In this document: piece by piece, positions 14,833 to 17,822 of the stretch | Layout: the number at the start of each line of letters is the position of its first letter | How positions within the stretch are numbered: the stretch's first letter is position 1 | Made by a program: the position numbers and the translations under genes | Notes under the pieces: model-generated | The model's input: the letters and a program-made list of their open reading frames with translations, nothing else | The model's database searches: none | Told to the model about the DNA's origin: nothing | DNA from: DASZXJ01 sp035545895 | GTDB lineage: Bacteria > Planctomycetota > Phycisphaerae > Tepidisphaerales > Tepidisphaeraceae | Assembly: GCA_035545895.1 (NCBI GenBank) | Contig: DASZXJ010000159.1 | Span: 1 to 17,822, forward strand | Direction: 5' to 3' | DNA length: 17,822 bases

Positions 14833-17529
14833 ATGCGATCCAAGAGAAAATTTCTAATGTTGGCCGGCTCGGCGGTCATTGGAACGAGTCCGCTGCTGGC
14901 GAGTGCCGCCGCGATCTGGACCGGCAATGTCAGCACATTCTGGTCGATCGATGGCAACTGGGATCAAACCGGATTCCCCGGCGATGGATTGATTTTTGAC
15001 GCAACGGTCAATTCCGGCACGCCGACCGTCGATGCAAATCGCACGATCAACAATTTCACTCTGTCCGGCGGAACGCTGCGCGCGGTTCCCGGCAACGCAT
15101 TGAATGTCACCGGAATATTCTCCTGGAACGGTGGAACGGTCGGAGCCGATGCGACGATCAACGCCACCGGCTCGCTGCAACTGGCCAACACCTTGCAGAA
15201 TTCGGGGACTTTGATTGCCAACATCAGTTCTGGCGCAATCAGTGTCGATAGTTCCACCGTATTGAATAATACCGGCACGGTTGCGGTGTCGGGTTCGACA
15301 CTGACGTTTCGCGCCGGCACGAGCAGCGGTCGGCTGGAGGCGGGCGCCGGCGGGACAATTCTGTTTCAGGGAGTCGGGCCCTACACGCTGGCGGCAGGTT
15401 CATCTTTGGCGGGCAACGGAACATTTGTCGTGGCGGGCATTAATCTGCAGGAGACGGTGAGTCTGGCCAACCTCCAGCTCAACGGCACGATCAGCGGTGG
15501 AACATTTACGACGACCGGCGATTTTGACTGGCGATCAGGTGAACTCAAAGATGTTGGCCTGACCACGGTCGCGACCACGAGCACGCTGCATATCTCCACG
15601 GCAGGCGTGAAGAACCTGCAAACGCGAAACCTCACAAATCTCGGCACGATCGATTGGACCGGCGGCGATATTCATGTGCAGGATGGCGCGCAACTTCAAA
15701 ACGGCAATTGGTTCAAGATCAACAGCGATGCGACGCTGGATCATCAACTGGCGTTCTCAGCGGGCTCGATTTTTAACGCAGGCACCCTCGCCAAGCAGAG
15801 CGGAACAGGAACTTCGACCATCGGCGTTCCGATCAATAATTTCGGGACGGTGATTGCGTCCACTGGAACCTTGAAATTTACAGGCGGCGGCGGTGGTGGG
15901 GGAACATGGTCGGTGGCTTCGGGCGCAACACTGACTTTCGCGGGCGCGATTGATACGCCTTACACATTCAACAGCAGTGCAGCGCTCACCAATCTCGGAT
16001 CCGTCAATGTGGCAGGATATCTCAAAGCCAAGCCGACGTTCATCAGTGGAAATAATCTGGTACTCGGGTCCATTGATGGAGCCGAGCTATACATCGATAC
16101 GGGCAATGTGCCCATTTCCGATTTCACGTGGAACAGCGGTGTAATCAGCGGGCCTGGCACTTCAGCGATGGCGGGCAAGACATTCAGCACGCCCTGGGGT
16201 GTGGCGGGCGGTCGCACGCTTGAAAATTCTGGAATCATGAACTGGGCCATCGGGGCAGCGTGGGGTTTTGGCGGCGATTTGAGCGCATTCGACAATGTGT
16301 CGGCTGGAACAGTCAGCAATCTCGGTGGCGGACAATTTCATTTCCAGGCTGATGGCGTGATGGGGCTGTCGTTCGCTCCAGAACGATTGGTTGTCCAGAA
16401 TGCGGGAACAGTTGGTATTGATAACACCAAATCAGTCACGATTTACGGCACGGTCAATAACAGTGGGACTGTCACCGTCGGCGATGCCGCGACTCTCACC
16501 CTCGCGGCGGGAAGCACAAGCGGCGGCACGTTTCTGATTGGTGATGGCGGCAAGCTCATCGCGACAGGCAATGCTACGCATACGTTTTCTTCATCAGCTT
16601 TAATCAAGAAGACGGATGACTCCAGCGGGGCGCATACGGCCATCCTCGATGCGGCTACCACCAATTTCTCCGGCACGGTCGCCAGCACGGTCGATCTCCA
16701 GGCCGGCAACGGAGACAATTTCACCGACACGCTGAATTTTCTCTCCGGCTCTCAGATCAATGCCAATTCGCTGACGGTTGTCACCGGCACAGTAAATGTG
16801 TTGAACGGCTCGACCATTAACACGCCTTTGATGGCGCTCAACGGCGGCTTCACGGACATGAACGCCGGTGCATCGGTATCAGCCACCACAACAACACTTG
16901 GAACCAATTCGATTCCGCTGGCGACACTTCGCATCAACAGCGGGGCAACAGTTCAGGCGGGAGACTTCACGCTGAATCCGACGGGCATCCTGCGTCTCAA
17001 TGGCGGCTCGCTGACGATTACCGGCACGGCCCAGGATTCGGGAACAGTCGTCGGCAGCGGAACAATTGCCGGTTCGCTCAACAGCACGGGCGGCGCATTC
17101 AGCCCCGGACAGAATCCCGGCGATATCGGATTACTTGATGTGACCGGTTTCCTCACACTTGATTCATCTTCATTGTTGTTCATCGATATCGACGCCAACA
17201 CCAAAACCAACGATGCCATTCACGTTCTTTCCATCGCCGATCCGGGTGATGCATTTCTCAGCGTATTCGTGACCGGCGATTTTTCTCAAATCACCCCTGC
17301 CGACGAGTTTGTCATTCTGACAAGCCCAACAATCTCCGGCGCGTTCACAATCGACTTTCCGGATGATGGCTTGGTCAATGCGTACGACCTGGAAACCAAT
17401 GATCTGGTTGGCCAGTTTTATGTCGACTATCGATTTGAATCTGGCCAAGTCGTACTGACTCTGGTTCCCGAGCCGCATATGATTGGTTTCTTGCCTGCGT
17501 TGCTAGCTCTGCGTCGTCGCCGCCGCTAG
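14833..17529 (+). CDS. Secreted beta-repeat protein with PEP-CTERM-like tail
   Basis: An 898-aa exported, probably surface or matrix protein. The N-terminal signal peptide runs to about 26 (RKFLMLAGSAVIGTSPLLASA). The body is built of short Gly/Ser/Thr/Asn-rich strands (SGTLxxxxG, NSGTVTVGDAATLTLAAGS and similar) resembling the beta-helix passengers of autotransporter-like proteins, but with no outer-membrane barrel. The segment GGAFSPGQNPGDIGLLDVTGFLTLDSSS, near 755-785, is typical of the last rung before the C-terminal domain. The end has VPEP, a short hydrophobic run (MIGFLPALLAL) and RRRRR, resembling a PEP-CTERM sorting signal, though shorter than usual. AAGGAG lies 3 nt before this ATG, while the ATG at 14830 abuts it. 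No exosortase is in the window. Confidence 0.85.
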   Translation: MRSKRKFLMLAGSAVIGTSPLLASAAAIWTGNVSTFWSIDGNWDQTGFPGDGLIFDATVNSGTPTVDANRTINNFTLSGGTLRAVPGNALNVTGIFSWNGGTVGADATINATGSLQLANTLQNSGTLIANISSGAISVDSSTVLNNTGTVAVSGSTLTFRAGTSSGRLEAGAGGTILFQGVGPYTLAAGSSLAGNGTFVVAGINLQETVSLANLQLNGTISGGTFTTTGDFDWRSGELKDVGLTTVATTSTLHISTAGVKNLQTRNLTNLGTIDWTGGDIHVQDGAQLQNGNWFKINSDATLDHQLAFSAGSIFNAGTLAKQSGTGTSTIGVPINNFGTVIASTGTLKFTGGGGGGGTWSVASGATLTFAGAIDTPYTFNSSAALTNLGSVNVAGYLKAKPTFISGNNLVLGSIDGAELYIDTGNVPISDFTWNSGVISGPGTSAMAGKTFSTPWGVAGGRTLENSGIMNWAIGAAWGFGGDLSAFDNVSAGTVSNLGGGQFHFQADGVMGLSFAPERLVVQNAGTVGIDNTKSVTIYGTVNNSGTVTVGDAATLTLAAGSTSGGTFLIGDGGKLIATGNATHTFSSSALIKKTDDSSGAHTAILDAATTNFSGTVASTVDLQAGNGDNFTDTLNFLSGSQINANSLTVVTGTVNVLNGSTINTPLMALNGGFTDMNAGASVSATTTTLGTNSIPLATLRINSGATVQAGDFTLNPTGILRLNGGSLTITGTAQDSGTVVGSGTIAGSLNSTGGAFSPGQNPGDIGLLDVTGFLTLDSSSLLFIDIDANTKTNDAIHVLSIADPGDAFLSVFVTGDFSQITPADEFVILTSPTISGAFTIDFPDDGLVNAYDLETNDLVGQFYVDYRFESGQVVLTLVPEPHMIGFLPALLALRRRRR

Positions 17530-17659
17530 CTTGCCAGAAAGGCAGCAGGTTGGACCCGACTGTCGAAATGGCATGGAGGTTTTGCTGGCCCATATCCGCA
17601 CTCACATCACAAGTCTAGCTGCTTAAAAGGTTTATGCATTGGCATGTGCGGCGCGGAGA

Positions 17660-17674
17660 TGGCACGAGGCTTGC
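17660..17674 (+). promoter_or_regulatory. Sigma-54 (-24/-12) promoter upstream of dnaK
   Basis: TGGCACG-AGGC-TTGC matches the sigma-54 consensus TGGCACG-N4-TTGC exactly. GG (17661-17662) and GC (17673-17674) have the required 10 bp between them. Predicted transcription starts near 17686, about 45 nt before the dnaK ATG. Such promoters need an AAA+ enhancer-binding activator, whose binding site could lie within the 130 bp upstream. The remaining intergenic region (17530-17729) holds a short TGCC/GGCA stem after the preceding stop, without a U-tract, and nothing else recognisable. Confidence 0.8.
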
Positions 17675-17729
17675 GGAAGCAGTGACGACTCGCGCTGGCG
17701 CCGTCCGTGCGGGTCAGGAGATTCACATC

Positions 17730-17822
17730 ATGGCAAAAATCATTGGAATTGACTTAGGCACGACCAACAGCGTGGTGGCCATCATGGAAGGCGATCAGCC
17801 CAAGGTTCTGATCAACTCCCAG
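17730..17822 (+). CDS. dnaK: Chaperone DnaK (Hsp70), 5' end only
   Basis: Only the first 31 codons are inside the window; the gene continues past 17822. The sequence MAKIIGIDLGTTNSVVAIME carries the Hsp70 phosphate-1 motif IDLGTTNS, which binds ATP in the N-terminal ATPase domain. AGGAG (17716-17720) lies 9 nt before the ATG. DnaK refolds proteins with DnaJ and GrpE. No CIRCE operator is seen upstream; the sigma-54-type promoter at 17660 is the only clear control site. Confidence 0.97.
   Translation, partial: MAKIIGIDLGTTNSVVAIMEGDQPKVLINSQ

Noticed and set aside
17569..17585. TGGCATG...TTTTGC as another sigma-54 site
   Set aside because: GG and GC are separated by 12 bp rather than 10, which abolishes recognition.
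17588..17613. Possible CIRCE (HrcA) operator before dnaK
   Set aside because: GCACTC followed by nine bases is present, but the right arm does not match GAGTGCTAA, so there is no inverted repeat.

Overview
The window looks like part of a bacterial chromosome from the phylum Planctomycetota, plausibly class Phycisphaerae. This is inferred from a secreted beta-repeat protein with a C-terminal VPEP...RRRRR tail, from the gene style (GTG/TTG starts, short gaps, few strong Shine-Dalgarno sites) and from the family mix. No rRNA or database comparison was available to confirm it.

Layout. (1) About 1-2380 has the look of an integrated element. A zinc-ribbon protein with a PD-(D/E)XK-type nuclease signature is divergent from a large serine recombinase whose reading frame runs antisense into a tRNA-Ser(UGA) gene at 2383-2469. 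(2) 2620-9314 is a multidrug-efflux operon: a MarR-family regulator, an unusually long RND permease carrying an extra two-helix insert, an HlyD/AcrA-type adaptor that overlaps it, and a TolC/NodT-type outer-membrane lipoprotein. Together these would make a tripartite pump controlled by its own repressor. (3) 9358-11544 holds a possible 30-residue membrane peptide, purD (purine synthesis) and a SpoU/TrmH-type RNA methyltransferase. (4) 11549-14733, on the minus strand, holds a small charged protein, a secreted protein with two SH3b-like domains and a coiled coil (with its own terminator), and hemL (tetrapyrrole synthesis). (5) 14833-17529 encodes a large secreted beta-repeat protein with a PEP-CTERM-like end. 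(6) 17730 to the window end is the 5' end of dnaK, preceded by what looks like a textbook sigma-54 (-24/-12) promoter.

The points most worth a second look are the sigma-54-type promoter in front of dnaK with a second, weaker match 20 bp upstream; the extra membrane hairpin in the RND permease; and the recombinase/tRNA-Ser junction with its neighbouring zinc-ribbon nuclease-like gene. Apart from that element and the secreted-protein genes, the window is ordinary housekeeping and efflux content.
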